Origin: Mesorhizobium terrae
Lineage (GTDB): Bacteria; Pseudomonadota; Alphaproteobacteria; Rhizobiales; Rhizobiaceae
Length of the DNA: 64,000 nucleotides
Assembly: GCF_008727715.1 (NCBI RefSeq)
Contig: NZ_CP044218.1
Span: forward strand, 1,116,001 to 1,180,000
Direction of reading: 5' to 3'
Position 1 is the stretch's first letter, and each line of letters opens with the position of its first letter. Of the stretch, positions 11,720-21,061 are shown piece by piece. Both the position numbers and the translations under genes were made by a program. The notes under the pieces are model-generated. The model ran no database searches. It saw only the letters and a program-made list of their open reading frames with translations, and had not been told where the DNA came from.

Positions 11720-12229
11720 GTGCGGTGCGAGCAATTCCTGAAATCCATCGCGGTCGGCCCGTCGCCTGGCCCGCTCGCGGCCATACCGGGGCAAGACCGG
11801 TCGAGACATCCCGCTTTGGAGATGCAGCGCATCCATGAAGACAAGCTCACGCTGTGCGCGGCGCTGGAAACGATCGCCGACACCTTGCCGGATGCTGTGT
11901 GCCGGCTCGAATGCCTGCGTATCGCCAGTATCCTGGTGCCGATGCTGCGCGACGCGCACAACTACGAGGGCGACGTCATCTTCCCCGCCTTTGCCAGTGC
12001 GACCGGGCGGAGCGACACCGACCCCACCCTTCACCGGCTACGCGTCGAACATGTCGAGGACGAAAGTTTTGCCGACGAAGTGACGGAGGTGCTGCTGGCG
12101 GTCGGCCACGGCAAGCCGATCGAGAACCCCGAAGCGTTCGGCTTCATGTTGCGCGGCCTGTTCGAAACGCTGCGGCGCCACATCGCCTTCGAACGCGAGC
12201 ATGTACTGCCGGTGATTGTGGGGGACTAG
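11720..12229 (+). CDS. Hemerythrin HHE-like domain protein
   Basis: A 169-residue protein starting at GTG with a GGAGAGG ribosome site upstream. The His/Glu pattern (RIHEDKL, RDAHNYEGDVIFPAF, LRVEHVEDE, LRRHIAFEREHVLPV) fits a four-helix hemerythrin-like fold that binds a di-iron centre. Such proteins sense or bind oxygen or nitric oxide, or help iron-centre repair. The position facing ccoN across a shared anaerobox suggests induction at low oxygen. The exact function cannot be told from sequence. Confidence 0.8.
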   Translation: MRCEQFLKSIAVGPSPGPLAAIPGQDRSRHPALEMQRIHEDKLTLCAALETIADTLPDAVCRLECLRIASILVPMLRDAHNYEGDVIFPAFASATGRSDTDPTLHRLRVEHVEDESFADEVTEVLLAVGHGKPIENPEAFGFMLRGLFETLRRHIAFEREHVLPVIVGD

Positions 12230-12367
12230 TGCGTTCTTGGGCCGGTTCTGGCATCGTCGCTGTTCGCTGGAAAGCGATCTGGGTTGAGCGGAAAGGCTCC
12301 AAAACGCGGACGCCGCTTAGGGAAGGCTGCGGTTTATCGATCTACCCCGACCACTTTATCCCGCCCC

Positions 12368-13096
12368 TTAATGCCCGGCCCTTGCCTCCAGCCGATCGCG
12401 CCGCGCCACGCTGACATGGCGGTTGTTTTCGATCGAGATGACACCTTCGGCGCGCAGCTTGGACAATTGCCGCGAGACGGTCTCGATGGTCAGGCCGAGG
12501 AAGTCGGCGATAGCCGCGCGGGTCAGCGGCAGGTCGAACGTTGTCGCGCGCCCCTCGTCGCCCGAGCTCGGATCAATATGATTTGCGATGAGCAGGAGGA
12601 AACTGGCCACTTTCTCCGCCGCGGTCTTGCGGCCAAGCGTCACCATCCAGTCCCGGGCCTCGTCCAGTTCTTTCAGTGTCTGCCGCAGCAGCCGGTTCTC
12701 CAGTCCCGGGCTCTCCCGCATCATCCGCTCGATGGCGCCTTTGGGAAACGAGCACAGCGACACATTCGTCGCCGCTTCGGCATTGACCGCACTTTCCGAC
12801 TTGAACGGGCGGCCGAGGAAGTCCGGCGCGAATTGCAGGCCGACAATCTGCTGGCGGCCGTCGGACAAGGTCTTGGTCAGCTTCACCACGCCGGCGAGCA
12901 CATTGGAATAGTGATCGACCGTTTCCATATCGCCGACCAGTTCGGCTCCGGCTTCGATCGTCTGTTTCGAGGAGGCTTTCGCCAGCGTCACCAGTTGGTT
13001 CGGATCGAGCGCGCCGCAGACACCGCGATGCCGGGCCTCGCATGCCTGGCACAGGACCGGAATTCCCGCCGTATGAACATCTTCTCGCAGGTTCAT
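12368..13096 (-). CDS. fnrN: Crp/Fnr-family oxygen-responsive regulator FnrN
   Basis: The 242-residue regulator has an N-terminal cluster C16-X2-C19-X7-C27 and a further C115, matching the four cysteines that hold the oxygen-labile 4Fe-4S cluster in FNR. A cyclic-nucleotide-type beta barrel follows, then a C-terminal helix-turn-helix with IETVSRQLSKL, the recognition helix type (E..SR) that reads TTGA half sites. An anaerobox 85 bases upstream suggests autoregulation. It probably controls hemN, ccoNOQP and ccoGHIS in this window. Cysteines distinguish it from cysteine-free FixK. Confidence 0.92.
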   Translation of the reverse strand: MNLREDVHTAGIPVLCQACEARHRGVCGALDPNQLVTLAKASSKQTIEAGAELVGDMETVDHYSNVLAGVVKLTKTLSDGRQQIVGLQFAPDFLGRPFKSESAVNAEAATNVSLCSFPKGAIERMMRESPGLENRLLRQTLKELDEARDWMVTLGRKTAAEKVASFLLLIANHIDPSSGDEGRATTFDLPLTRAAIADFLGLTIETVSRQLSKLRAEGVISIENNRHVSVARRDRLEARAGH

Positions 13097-13180
13097 GCCA
13101 CTCGCACCCCGCCTTGCCTATGCCCTTGTTCTATCCCCTCCGGCTCGAGAAATCCCGCGTCAGTTTGTCTCCACCGCAAG

Positions 13181-13194
13181 TTGATCTGGGTCAA
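13181..13194. promoter_or_regulatory. FNR/FixK-type anaerobox between fnrN and hemN
   Basis: TTGATCTGGGTCAA is a TTGA-N6-TCAA dyad between the divergent fnrN and hemN genes. It is centred about 70 bases before the preferred hemN start (GTG 13258) and 91 bases before fnrN. An ATG at 13201 would be only 7 bases from the box, which argues against it as the hemN start. Confidence 0.85.
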
Positions 13195-13257
13195 AGGCCA
13201 ATGCCGGCCAATGCGCCATTGTTGCCAGCGTGTCGAACTCATGATTTCGGAGGCACC

Positions 13258-14604
13258 GTGCAAGAAGCGCTTCTGCGTCGATACCGCGCACCCGTGCCGC
13301 GCTATACGAGCTATCCCACCGCCCCGCATTTTCACCCAAGCGTGTCGGCGGCCACCTACAAGGCCTGGTTGCAGGCGCTTCCGGTCAAAAGCGCCGTGTC
13401 GCTTTACGTGCATGTTCCCTATTGCGACCGGCTTTGCTGGTTCTGCGCCTGTCATACCAAGCAGACCCTGTCCTATGCGCCCGTCAGCCGCTACGTCGGC
13501 GCGCTGCTCAGGGAAATCGAAACGGTTGCCGCCCTGCTCGACAGCGGCATCACGATCAGTGCCCTGCACTTTGGCGGCGGCTCGCCCACCTTGCTCAGCC
13601 CGCGCGACATGATCACGCTCAATGCGGCGCTGCGCGGCGCATTCCATTTCCGGGCCGACGCCGAGGTCAGCGTCGAGATCGACCCCAACGACATGGACGA
13701 AGCGCGCTTCGACGCGCTGGCACGCATGGCGATGACGCGCGCCAGCCTCGGCGTGCAGGATTTCAACCCGAAGGTACAAGAGGCGATCAATCGCGAGCAG
13801 AGTTTCGAGAAAACCCGCTGGGTGGTCGAGAACCTCAGGGCCCGCGGCATCGGCTCGATCAATCTCGACATGCTCTATGGCCTGCCGCATCAGACCCGGC
13901 ATTCGCTCACTGAGACCGTGAAGAAGGCGCTTTCGTTGCAGCCGGACCGCATCGCGCTGTTCGGCTACGCACATGTGCCCTGGTTCAAGAAACATCAGCG
14001 GCTGATCGACGAGACGGCGCTCCCCGACGCCACCGAACGGTTGGCACAACTGCAATTGTCGGCGGAAATGATCGCGGGTGCCGGCTATGCGGCGATCGGG
14101 CTCGATCATTTCGCCCGGCCCGAAGATGGCATGGCGCTGGCGCTGGCCGACGGTTCGCTGAAGCGGAACTTCCAGGGTTACACGGTCGACGAGGCCGATG
14201 CCCTGATCGGGCTGGGCGCATCGTCGATCGGCCGACTGCCGCAAGGCTATGTGCAGAACATGCCGGCAACCGGCGAATATCAAAAAATGGCGGGGAAAGA
14301 CGAGCTGGCCGTGGTGCGCGGCATCGCCTTCACCCCACAAGACCGGGTTCGCGCCTGGATCATCGAGCGGCTGATGTGCGATTGCGCGTTTTCGCGGACT
14401 GAACTGCGCGCCCGGTTCGGGCCGGACGCCAAAAGCGCTCTCGAAGATGCCCTGCTTCTCGCCGCCGACCCATCGAGCGGTTTTGTCCTCGACGGCGATC
14501 GTTTTCATATCGCGGAAGTGGCCAAACCGTTCGTACGCTCGATCGCCGCCCATTTCGATACCTATCTCTCAGCCGGCCCCGCCCGCCATTCCACGGCGGT
14601 GTGA
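13258..14604 (+). CDS. hemN: Oxygen-independent coproporphyrinogen III oxidase HemN
   Basis: The 448-residue radical-SAM enzyme converts coproporphyrinogen III to protoporphyrinogen IX without oxygen, supplying heme under microaerobic conditions. The cluster motif CDRLCWFCAC (CX3CX2CXC) is present near residue 60, preceded by the family start RYTSYPTAPHF. I chose GTG 13258 because GGAGG lies at 13248-13252 and the product then starts MQEALLRRY as in the family. It is divergent from fnrN across an anaerobox. Confidence 0.95.
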   Translation: MQEALLRRYRAPVPRYTSYPTAPHFHPSVSAATYKAWLQALPVKSAVSLYVHVPYCDRLCWFCACHTKQTLSYAPVSRYVGALLREIETVAALLDSGITISALHFGGGSPTLLSPRDMITLNAALRGAFHFRADAEVSVEIDPNDMDEARFDALARMAMTRASLGVQDFNPKVQEAINREQSFEKTRWVVENLRARGIGSINLDMLYGLPHQTRHSLTETVKKALSLQPDRIALFGYAHVPWFKKHQRLIDETALPDATERLAQLQLSAEMIAGAGYAAIGLDHFARPEDGMALALADGSLKRNFQGYTVDEADALIGLGASSIGRLPQGYVQNMPATGEYQKMAGKDELAVVRGIAFTPQDRVRAWIIERLMCDCAFSRTELRARFGPDAKSALEDALLLAADPSSGFVLDGDRFHIAEVAKPFVRSIAAHFDTYLSAGPARHSTAV

Positions 14605-14621
14605 TGGAGCCGGCCGCCAAC

Positions 14622-15623
14622 TCACACGGCGTAGCCGACCTTCTGCCGAAGCCGGCGGGCTTTGAGATAGCCGGCGATCGGCTTTTCCAGGAATTCATGG
14701 CAGGCAATGCCGATGGCGACGCCGGCGGCGATCGACAGGGCAATGGCGGTCGCGGCAGGCAGAGACAGAAGCCCGCTCGCCTTCATGACCACCGAGATCG
14801 CCAGCGTGTGCCACAGATAGATCGAATAAGAGGCGTCGCCGAGATAAGCGAGCGGGATGAAGCGGAAGAGCCACTTGCCCTGCTCCAGCGCCAGCACGCC
14901 GACAAGCAGCATCGCCGACAGCGGGCCCAGCACGAGCGGATTGAAACCGGCAAGACCGGCCGCGACCAGCACGAAGCCAGCGATCGCGGCGACGACAAGC
15001 AGTGCACCAAACGCTGGCCGAGGCATGGCGCCCGCCAGCCATAATTTGCCAATGCCGATGCCGATCAGGAATTCGGCGAGCAGCGGGCTGGTATAGGTGC
15101 GCAGCGCTGCGCCTTCCGGCTGCAGCAAAAGACCCAGGCACACGAGCGCGCCGAATATCGCCACCAGTGCCGGCAGACGTCGCGCCGGCGGCAGGAACAG
15201 GACCGCCGCGAACACCAGGTAGAAGAACATTTCGTAGTTCAGCGTCCAGCCCTGCACCAGCACCGGCCAGGTGCCGCCATCGCTCGGCGAGACATGCGGG
15301 ACAAAGGCGAACGAGGCCGCGACATGGAAGGCGGTGAGGTGCATGTTGGGGAAAAGCCCAACCAGGCCGCCGGCGACCATCACCGCGGTCGCCGCCCAAT
15401 AGAGCGGCACCACGCGTTCGGCGCGTTCGCGCAGGAATGTCAGCGGCGACGGCTGCCGCGTCTCGGCCAGCACCCACATGATGAAGCCGCTGACGACGAA
15501 GAAAACGTCGACGCCGGCCGCGCCGATGGTGAAATGGCTGCCGTTGCGCTCGGCGGCGTGGAAGACGACCACGCCGAGGGCGGCAATCGCCCGCAGATAT
15601 TGTACGCCGTAGAGCCTGGTCAT
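14622..15623 (-). CDS. exoZ: Exopolysaccharide O-acetyltransferase (acyltransferase 3), ExoZ-like
   Basis: A 333-residue polytopic membrane protein of the acyltransferase-3 family. It starts MTRLYGVQYLRAIAALGVVVFH, where the R...H pair is the family hallmark, followed by GVDVFFVVSGFIM. In S. meliloti, ExoZ adds acetyl groups to succinoglycan and its gene sits next to exoQ, as here. The open frame extends upstream to 16004 inside exoQ, but the ATG at 15623 overlaps the exoQ stop codon (ATGA) and gives the right N-terminus. The name rests on family plus gene order. Confidence 0.85.
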   Translation of the reverse strand: MTRLYGVQYLRAIAALGVVVFHAAERNGSHFTIGAAGVDVFFVVSGFIMWVLAETRQPSPLTFLRERAERVVPLYWAATAVMVAGGLVGLFPNMHLTAFHVAASFAFVPHVSPSDGGTWPVLVQGWTLNYEMFFYLVFAAVLFLPPARRLPALVAIFGALVCLGLLLQPEGAALRTYTSPLLAEFLIGIGIGKLWLAGAMPRPAFGALLVVAAIAGFVLVAAGLAGFNPLVLGPLSAMLLVGVLALEQGKWLFRFIPLAYLGDASYSIYLWHTLAISVVMKASGLLSLPAATAIALSIAAGVAIGIACHEFLEKPIAGYLKARRLRQKVGYAV

Positions 15624-16879
15624 GTCGCGTTCCGCAACACGAGGCGCGGCGCCGGCTCGGACTGCCCAGCGCGCTGCGGCAAAGCGAGTTGGCCGGCGGC
15701 GTAATAAATGAGGAAGGAGCCGACCACATAAGGATTGATGACATCGACCTCGACGAAGGAGCGGATGAGGAACATCACCGCGATGCCGAAAAGCGTGAAA
15801 GTGGCGGGATCGCGCCGGGCATCGACGAGCCGCAAGAGCAGGCCGAACGGCACGCGCAGCATCAGCAGCGCCAGCGCGGCCAGGCCGAACGCCCCCATCT
15901 CCACCAGCACCTCGATATAGGTGTTGTGGAAATGGAAGCCGCTTCTGGTGCCGATGTAGAACTCGTCCCACAGCCGCTCGGCCTCGGAGAAGCCCTGAAC
16001 CCAATAGGCCTGGTAGCCGACGCCGAAATAGGGAGTTTCAGCAGCGGCCGCCCAGCCCTGCGACCACAGATAGGTGCGGCCGGTCAGCGTCGAATCCTTG
16101 CCGAAAGCGCCCAGCACAAGATCGGCGGCGCCGAGATTGAGTGCGGCGAAAACCGCGACCAGCGCCAGCGTGACGCCGACGACCAGCGCCGCCTTGCGGG
16201 TCTTCGGCGAAAACAGCATGGCGAGCTTCAGGCAGACCATCAGCGCAAGGGTCGCCGCGATCGCCAGAACCGAGGTGGCCGATTGCGCGGCGTGCAGCGT
16301 GTAGACGCAGAGCACGCCGCAAGCCAGCGCCAGAAGCCGCCACGGGCCGCGCTCGTGCAGGACGAGGATGGCGGTAAAGGCGAAATAGATGCCAAGCGAG
16401 GAAAACAGGCCGAGCTGGTTCTTCGAGCCGAAGGCCCCGACAAAACTGTAAGTGCCGTCGAGCGGGTCGTAATTGTACTGGCCGAAGGCCACCGAAAACA
16501 GCACCACGGCCAGGATGCCGACCAGTGCGCCGAGGTTCAGCGTGCGCACCGAAACCGTGCGGGCCGCGATCAGCGCGCAGACGATATGCGACAATAATTG
16601 CAGGGCGGCACGCGCGGTGACGCCGGGCGCCGCCGACCAGAACACCGACAGGCAGGCAAGAACCGCGAAAGCGATGATCCACAAGAAGCGGCGGTAGTCG
16701 CCGAGCACGCGCCGATAGTCGACAAGGATGAGCGGCAGCCAGCAGGCGTAAAAGGCCATGATCGAGGCCTGGCCGAAGCGGCTCGAATAGGCAAAGACGA
16801 AGATCGACAGCGCAACCGCCAGCGCGCCGTACCAGAAATTGCGGTCGGGGCTGATGAGGGCGGCCTTGGCTATCTTCAT
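15620..16879 (-). CDS. exoQ: Exopolysaccharide polymerase/O-antigen ligase family protein, ExoQ-like
   Basis: A 419-residue protein with about ten hydrophobic segments and a large loop carrying FGSKNQLG and later FHNTYIEVLVEMG, typical of the O-antigen ligase/Wzy polymerase fold. ExoQ polymerises succinoglycan repeat units into long chains in S. meliloti. It lies between exoZ (4-base overlap) and exoF, the same order as in the S. meliloti exo cluster. Confidence 0.88.
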   Translation of the reverse strand: MKIAKAALISPDRNFWYGALAVALSIFVFAYSSRFGQASIMAFYACWLPLILVDYRRVLGDYRRFLWIIAFAVLACLSVFWSAAPGVTARAALQLLSHIVCALIAARTVSVRTLNLGALVGILAVVLFSVAFGQYNYDPLDGTYSFVGAFGSKNQLGLFSSLGIYFAFTAILVLHERGPWRLLALACGVLCVYTLHAAQSATSVLAIAATLALMVCLKLAMLFSPKTRKAALVVGVTLALVAVFAALNLGAADLVLGAFGKDSTLTGRTYLWSQGWAAAAETPYFGVGYQAYWVQGFSEAERLWDEFYIGTRSGFHFHNTYIEVLVEMGAFGLAALALLMLRVPFGLLLRLVDARRDPATFTLFGIAVMFLIRSFVEVDVINPYVVGSFLIYYAAGQLALPQRAGQSEPAPRLVLRNAT

Positions 16880-16979
16880 GGCGTGGTTTCCATGGCGCGA
16901 CCGGCGGTGTGCGGAAGCGCCGCCGTCGACAGCGCATCACGGCGCCGGCCCGCGCCTGTCATTGGCGACATGACGGCCC

Positions 16980-18254
16980 TCAGTTGGACGTCACGCTCGG
17001 GCCAGCGATCTCGATCTTGACCACGTCGCCCGGCAGCACCGGCGTGTTTTCGTCGGCGCTGACCTGGCCGGTCTTGCCGTCCGCGTCGGTGCGGACGATG
17101 GCGTAGCGAATGGTCGGCGCGGTGCCGTTGGCCGGATTGCGGGCGGCATCGGGTGCCCGCGCGACAGCCTCGGTCATCAGGCCGGAATACATGCCCATCT
17201 TCAGGTCCATTTCCCTGAGATCGGCCTCGGTCTGCTGACGATCCTGCGCGATCTCGGTATCTCGGTCGTTCTGCAGGCTGATGGCGTCCTGCGTTGCCTT
17301 GGCGATGTCCTGCTTGGCGCGCAGGCTGGCGGTCTCCATGTCGAGCGCCTTGCCTTCCTGCTCGGCATTCGTCTGTTCCAGCGTCAGGATGCGCTGGTTG
17401 ACGACAAGACCCTTTTCGGCGAGCTCGCCGAGGCTCTTCAGTTCCGTGCGCGAAAGTTCGAGCTGCCGGTTCTGCGTGACCATCTTCTGGTCGAGCGTTT
17501 CGATCTCGGACTGGAGCAGCTTCTTGAGGTCGTCGAGCGCGCCCAGCTGCAGGCGCAGGCGCTTCTGGCGCGCCGCCATCAATGCGCTCTCGTCGCTGAC
17601 CAGCTTGCGGCCCTGTTCGGTCTTGTTCAATTCCTCGGGGAAGTCGATCTGGTCCTTGCCTTCGGTTTCGGCAGCCAGCCTGGCGCGCCGCGCCAGCAAC
17701 CCGTTTCGCTGCGCAACCAGCACGTCGTAATTGCCTTGCGCCATGATGAAGTCGCGCGGCCCGCCCTGGCCGCCATTGTCGGAGCGGCGCAGGCCGCCGC
17801 CGAGGCTCAAGGCCTTCAGGACGGTCAGGCCGGGCGCATAGGCATATTTGCCGGGCGTCTGCACGTCGCCGGCAAGGAACAGTGGGCGGAACTCCGAGAT
17901 CTCTACCGAAGCTTCGGGCTTGTCGGGCAGGCCGAGCTTCTGCTGCAGGCCGGCGGCGATCGCGGCAGCCACCTCGACGGTCGTCTTGCCCTTCACCGCG
18001 AGCTCGCCAATGAACGGCAACGAGACGTCGCCCGACGGACTTACGCCATAGTCGCCGCTAATCGTCGCCCAGTCGCGGACAGCGCCTTCCGCGCTCTGCC
18101 ACTCGGCGACACGGATGCGCAGCTTGTCCATCGCGTCCAGCCGGTAGGAATCCGAAGCGGCAGCAGCGGTGATGCCCGCCATCGTCAGGAGAGCCAGACA
18201 TGCGATGGCGCGCAGAAGGCGCGCGCGACGCGACATAAAGCGGATATCTTTCAC
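16980..18254 (-). CDS. exoF: Polysaccharide biosynthesis/export protein (OMA type), ExoF-like
   Basis: The 424-residue protein has a signal peptide (about residues 8-33). A polysaccharide export domain follows (YRLDAMDKLRIRV; SGDYGVSPSGDVSLPFIGEL), then a SLBB-like region (FLAGDVQTPGKYAYAPGLTV) and a long predicted coiled coil (about residues 190-350). ExoF is periplasmic and is needed with ExoY for the first sugar step and for export. The start is GTG at 18254 with AAGGA upstream; an ATG seven codons in is possible. Confidence 0.88.
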   Translation of the reverse strand: MKDIRFMSRRARLLRAIACLALLTMAGITAAAASDSYRLDAMDKLRIRVAEWQSAEGAVRDWATISGDYGVSPSGDVSLPFIGELAVKGKTTVEVAAAIAAGLQQKLGLPDKPEASVEISEFRPLFLAGDVQTPGKYAYAPGLTVLKALSLGGGLRRSDNGGQGGPRDFIMAQGNYDVLVAQRNGLLARRARLAAETEGKDQIDFPEELNKTEQGRKLVSDESALMAARQKRLRLQLGALDDLKKLLQSEIETLDQKMVTQNRQLELSRTELKSLGELAEKGLVVNQRILTLEQTNAEQEGKALDMETASLRAKQDIAKATQDAISLQNDRDTEIAQDRQQTEADLREMDLKMGMYSGLMTEAVARAPDAARNPANGTAPTIRYAIVRTDADGKTGQVSADENTPVLPGDVVKIEIAGPSVTSN

Positions 18255-18313
18255 CAGGAGCCGTCCTTTGCTGTGGCGGTTTGCTTGAAGTGTCGGGCCG
18301 CCAATTGCCGGCG

Positions 18314-18991
18314 TCAGTAGCTGCCGCGCGAGGAGAACACCGCCGGAACCGTGCGCACGAGGATCTTCAGGTCGAAGATGAAGGACCAGTTCTCGACATA
18401 GTGCTGGTCGAAGGCGACGCGAGCACCGTAGGAAACGTCATTGCGGCCGCTGACTTGCCACAGGCCGGTCAGACCCGGGCGCGACTGCAGATAAAAGGCG
18501 GCGGCGTTGCCATAGAGTTCGAGTTCATCCCGCACCACCGGACGCGGGCCGACCAGGCTCATCTCGCCGCGCAAAATGTTGACGATCTGCGGCAGCTCGT
18601 CGAGGCTGAGCTTGCGCAGCACGACGCCGACGCGGGTGACGCGCGGATCGTTCTGCAATTTGCGGGTGGCATTCCATTCGTCGCGATCTTGCGGATTGCT
18701 GGCGAAATGGGCGGCGAGAACCTCCTCGCCATTCTCGACCATCGTCCGAAATTTCCAACATCGGAAGACGGCGCCGTTGCGGCCGATTCGCGGGTGGCCG
18801 TAAAGGATGCTGCCGCCGTCGGTGGCCTTCACCAAAGCCGCCAGCATGAGCAGCAGCGGGCTCAGCAGGGCAATTCCCGCCAATACGCCGACAATGTCGA
18901 AACCGCGCTTGATGACACCGCCGATCGCCGGCGGCGCTTCGCCGTCCGACCGTGACGACAACCTGTTGGCCAATCGGGCGGCATATCTCAT
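18314..18991 (-). CDS. exoY: Undecaprenyl-phosphate sugar (galactose) phosphotransferase ExoY
   Basis: A 225-residue priming glycosyltransferase of the bacterial sugar transferase family. One N-terminal helix is followed by the cytoplasmic catalytic part with KFRTM, LRKLSLDELPQ and MSLVGPRP, then GLTGLWQVSGRN. It starts succinoglycan repeat synthesis by putting galactose 1-phosphate on the lipid carrier. GGAG lies 8 bases before the ATG. It is the first gene of the minus-strand exoYFQZ run and faces exoX. Confidence 0.92.
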   Translation of the reverse strand: MRYAARLANRLSSRSDGEAPPAIGGVIKRGFDIVGVLAGIALLSPLLLMLAALVKATDGGSILYGHPRIGRNGAVFRCWKFRTMVENGEEVLAAHFASNPQDRDEWNATRKLQNDPRVTRVGVVLRKLSLDELPQIVNILRGEMSLVGPRPVVRDELELYGNAAAFYLQSRPGLTGLWQVSGRNDVSYGARVAFDQHYVENWSFIFDLKILVRTVPAVFSSRGSY

Positions 18992-19610
18992 TTTGTTGCT
19001 CCGCGAAAAATGGTCAGGTCAACGTTGCTGCACCGCAACATACGAACAATAGAGCGTTGGATATGTCACCTCTGTGATGAAAATCGGTCACGAAAACCGA
19101 CCGACAGTCATATTTTGTAACGAATCGAAACATTGCGGGTCCAGCAATGTTCATGCCCTTCATGGAGGGCAACTTTTGCGTTTGATTTCCTTTGTGTTTT
19201 CAATAATGAACTATATTAATCACGGTACGTATCATCCCATAATCGAGTTGTATTGCGTTTCTCCATGAAAATGTCGCGATCATTACCAGTAAACCTTAAA
19301 CAAAGGCACAGTGCTCATTTGGGCTAGCCCAATCGGAACCGTTCTCCCCGGCCCTCCGCTACAATATTTCGAGCGGACGTAAGGTAATTCCCGGACGTGC
19401 CGGGAGCCGCGTCTCGTATTGCGCAGTGTTGCCGAAATTCTTATATTTGTCGGTGCGCGGGTAAATGTCGGATCAGGGCTTCAGGCCTCGAAGAAGTCGA
19501 GTCTTGATCTCGTTGGTGGTGGTGTAAGACCAACGCTCGTCGCGGCGGGAGACAGGTCTTGCGTGGGTATTTTAGAACCAGATCAAGTATGACCGGCAAG
19601 AAGGGATAGA
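18992..19610. promoter_or_regulatory. Divergent exoY-exoX control region, locally AT-rich
   Basis: No convincing gene is present in these 619 bases. Much of the region (about 19080-19320) is clearly AT-richer than its surroundings. Small dyads are visible: CATTGC...GCAATG at 19131-19149 and TCCCGG-ACGTG-CCGGGA at 19389-19405. It must hold the promoters of exoY and exoX. In S. meliloti the matching region is a major point of exo control, but I cannot assign a protein site here. Confidence 0.6.
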
Positions 19611-19907
19611 ATGTCCTTTCTGCTTTTCCTTCGCGGTCTTATCGGGGTGCTGGTCGTATTCGCCATCGCCACCTACGCGATTACCCAGTCGGCCTGGACA
19701 ACCTTCATCAACACGCTGATCTGCGCCGTCATCATCCAGGTCGGCTATTTCATCGCCATCCTGTTTATGATCGGGCACACAAAGCCGGCCGCCAAAAGCG
19801 CCGAAGCCGTTGCGCGCAACGAGATCGTGCCCGCCGCCGCCAAGGAGAATCAGCCGGAAAGCGAAGTCGCGCCGCTGCCGGGCGTGCGGCGTTCGCCCCT
19901 GCCCTGA
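19611..19907 (+). CDS. exoX: Exopolysaccharide production repressor ExoX
   Basis: A 98-residue protein with two N-terminal membrane helices (about residues 2-23 and 33-54) and a polar cytoplasmic tail. The start MSFLLFLRG and the pattern FAIATYAITQSAWTTFINTLICAVIIQVGYF fit ExoX, which lowers exopolysaccharide synthesis after translation, probably through ExoY. Length and its place facing exoY match S. meliloti exoX. Confidence 0.9.
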   Translation: MSFLLFLRGLIGVLVVFAIATYAITQSAWTTFINTLICAVIIQVGYFIAILFMIGHTKPAAKSAEAVARNEIVPAAAKENQPESEVAPLPGVRRSPLP

Positions 19908-20053
19908 CTTTTCCACACATCGTCAGCTGTCATCAAATCGCCTTGCGCCTGTGGCAACTGGCGCCGCGACGCTGAGCCGTGGCGGTGCCGCGTCGCCGAA
20001 CAGGGCATGGGGATAAACAGGCCGAAAGCGAGCGGCCCAGCTGGAGTGTGGCG

Positions 20054-21061
20054 ATGGCTTCCACGACCACCGTCTGCGTTATCATCGCGGCCAAGAATGC
20101 CGAGAGAACCATCGGCCGCGCGATCGCCTCGGCGCTGCGCGAAACGGCGGTTTCCGAAGTCGTCGTGGTCGATGACGGTTCCGACGATTCTACACCGCAG
20201 GCGAGCATCGAGGCCGATGACGCCAGCGGCCGCCTCCAGATCCTGAAGCTCGATCGCAATCACGGGCCGGCCTTCGCCCGCAACCGGGCGATCGCGCAGT
20301 CCAGCGCGCCGCTGATCGCCATTCTGGATGCGGACGATTTCTTTCTCCCTGGCCGATTCGACAGCCTGCTTGCCGGCGCCGACGACTGGGATTTCATCGC
20401 CGACAACATCGTCTTCATCGACAGCCGCAACGTGCCAGGAACTGCACCGCAGGTGCCGCATTTCGAGCCGGCGCCACGCTTCCTCAACATCAAGGGTTTC
20501 ATCGACGGCAACATCTCCCGGCGCGGCGCCTCGCGCGGCGAGATCGGCTTCCTGAAACCGGTGATGCGGCGCGCCTTTCTCGACGCGCACGGCCTGCGCT
20601 ACGACGAGAAGCTGCGCCTCGGCGAAGACTACGAACTCTATGCGCGCGCTCTGCTCAAGGGTGCCCGCTACAAGGTCGTCCATGGCTGCGGCTACGGCGC
20701 GGTCGTGCGCCCCGATTCGCTCAGCGGCAAGCACCGCACCGAGGATCTGAAACGTCTCTACGAGGCCGACCGCGCCATGCTCTCGGGCGCATTGTTGCAG
20801 GATACCCGGACGGCGCTGCAGAACCACGAGCGGCACATTCGCGCCCGCTACGAGCTGCGGCATTTCCTCGACATCAAGGCCGCGCGCGGACTGGCGGCGG
20901 CCGGCGCCCATGCGCTCGGCCATCCGGGCGCGCTACCGGCAATCGTCAGGGGCGTGCTCGGCGACAAGCTCGAGGCGTTCGGCGCGCGCGGGAAAGCCGC
21001 CGGCAACGAACCGGCGGCACCGCGCTATCTGCTTCCCGCACGCGCCGACGTTCAGAGATAG
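20054..21061 (+). CDS. exoU: Glycosyltransferase family 2, ExoU-like
   Basis: The 335-residue product has the GT-A opening VCVIIAAKN, then VVVDDGSDD and the DxD-type metal site LDADDFF, all hallmarks of inverting GT2 enzymes. By gene order (after exoX, before exoV) it matches ExoU, which adds the sixth sugar (a glucose) of the succinoglycan repeat. The ATG at 20054 has GGAG 7 bases upstream. Its last 10 bases overlap the 3' end of the convergent exoV. Confidence 0.85.
   Translation: MASTTTVCVIIAAKNAERTIGRAIASALRETAVSEVVVVDDGSDDSTPQASIEADDASGRLQILKLDRNHGPAFARNRAIAQSSAPLIAILDADDFFLPGRFDSLLAGADDWDFIADNIVFIDSRNVPGTAPQVPHFEPAPRFLNIKGFIDGNISRRGASRGEIGFLKPVMRRAFLDAHGLRYDEKLRLGEDYELYARALLKGARYKVVHGCGYGAVVRPDSLSGKHRTEDLKRLYEADRAMLSGALLQDTRTALQNHERHIRARYELRHFLDIKAARGLAAAGAHALGHPGALPAIVRGVLGDKLEAFGARGKAAGNEPAAPRYLLPARADVQR

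Noticed and set aside
13201..13257. ATG 13201 as hemN start
   Set aside because: It would lie 7 bases from the anaerobox, inside the likely promoter; GTG 13258 has GGAGG and fits the family length.
15624..16004. Upstream extension of the exoZ frame
   Set aside because: It runs inside exoQ in another frame and looks like translated shadow; the family N-terminus starts at 15623 with an ATGA overlap.
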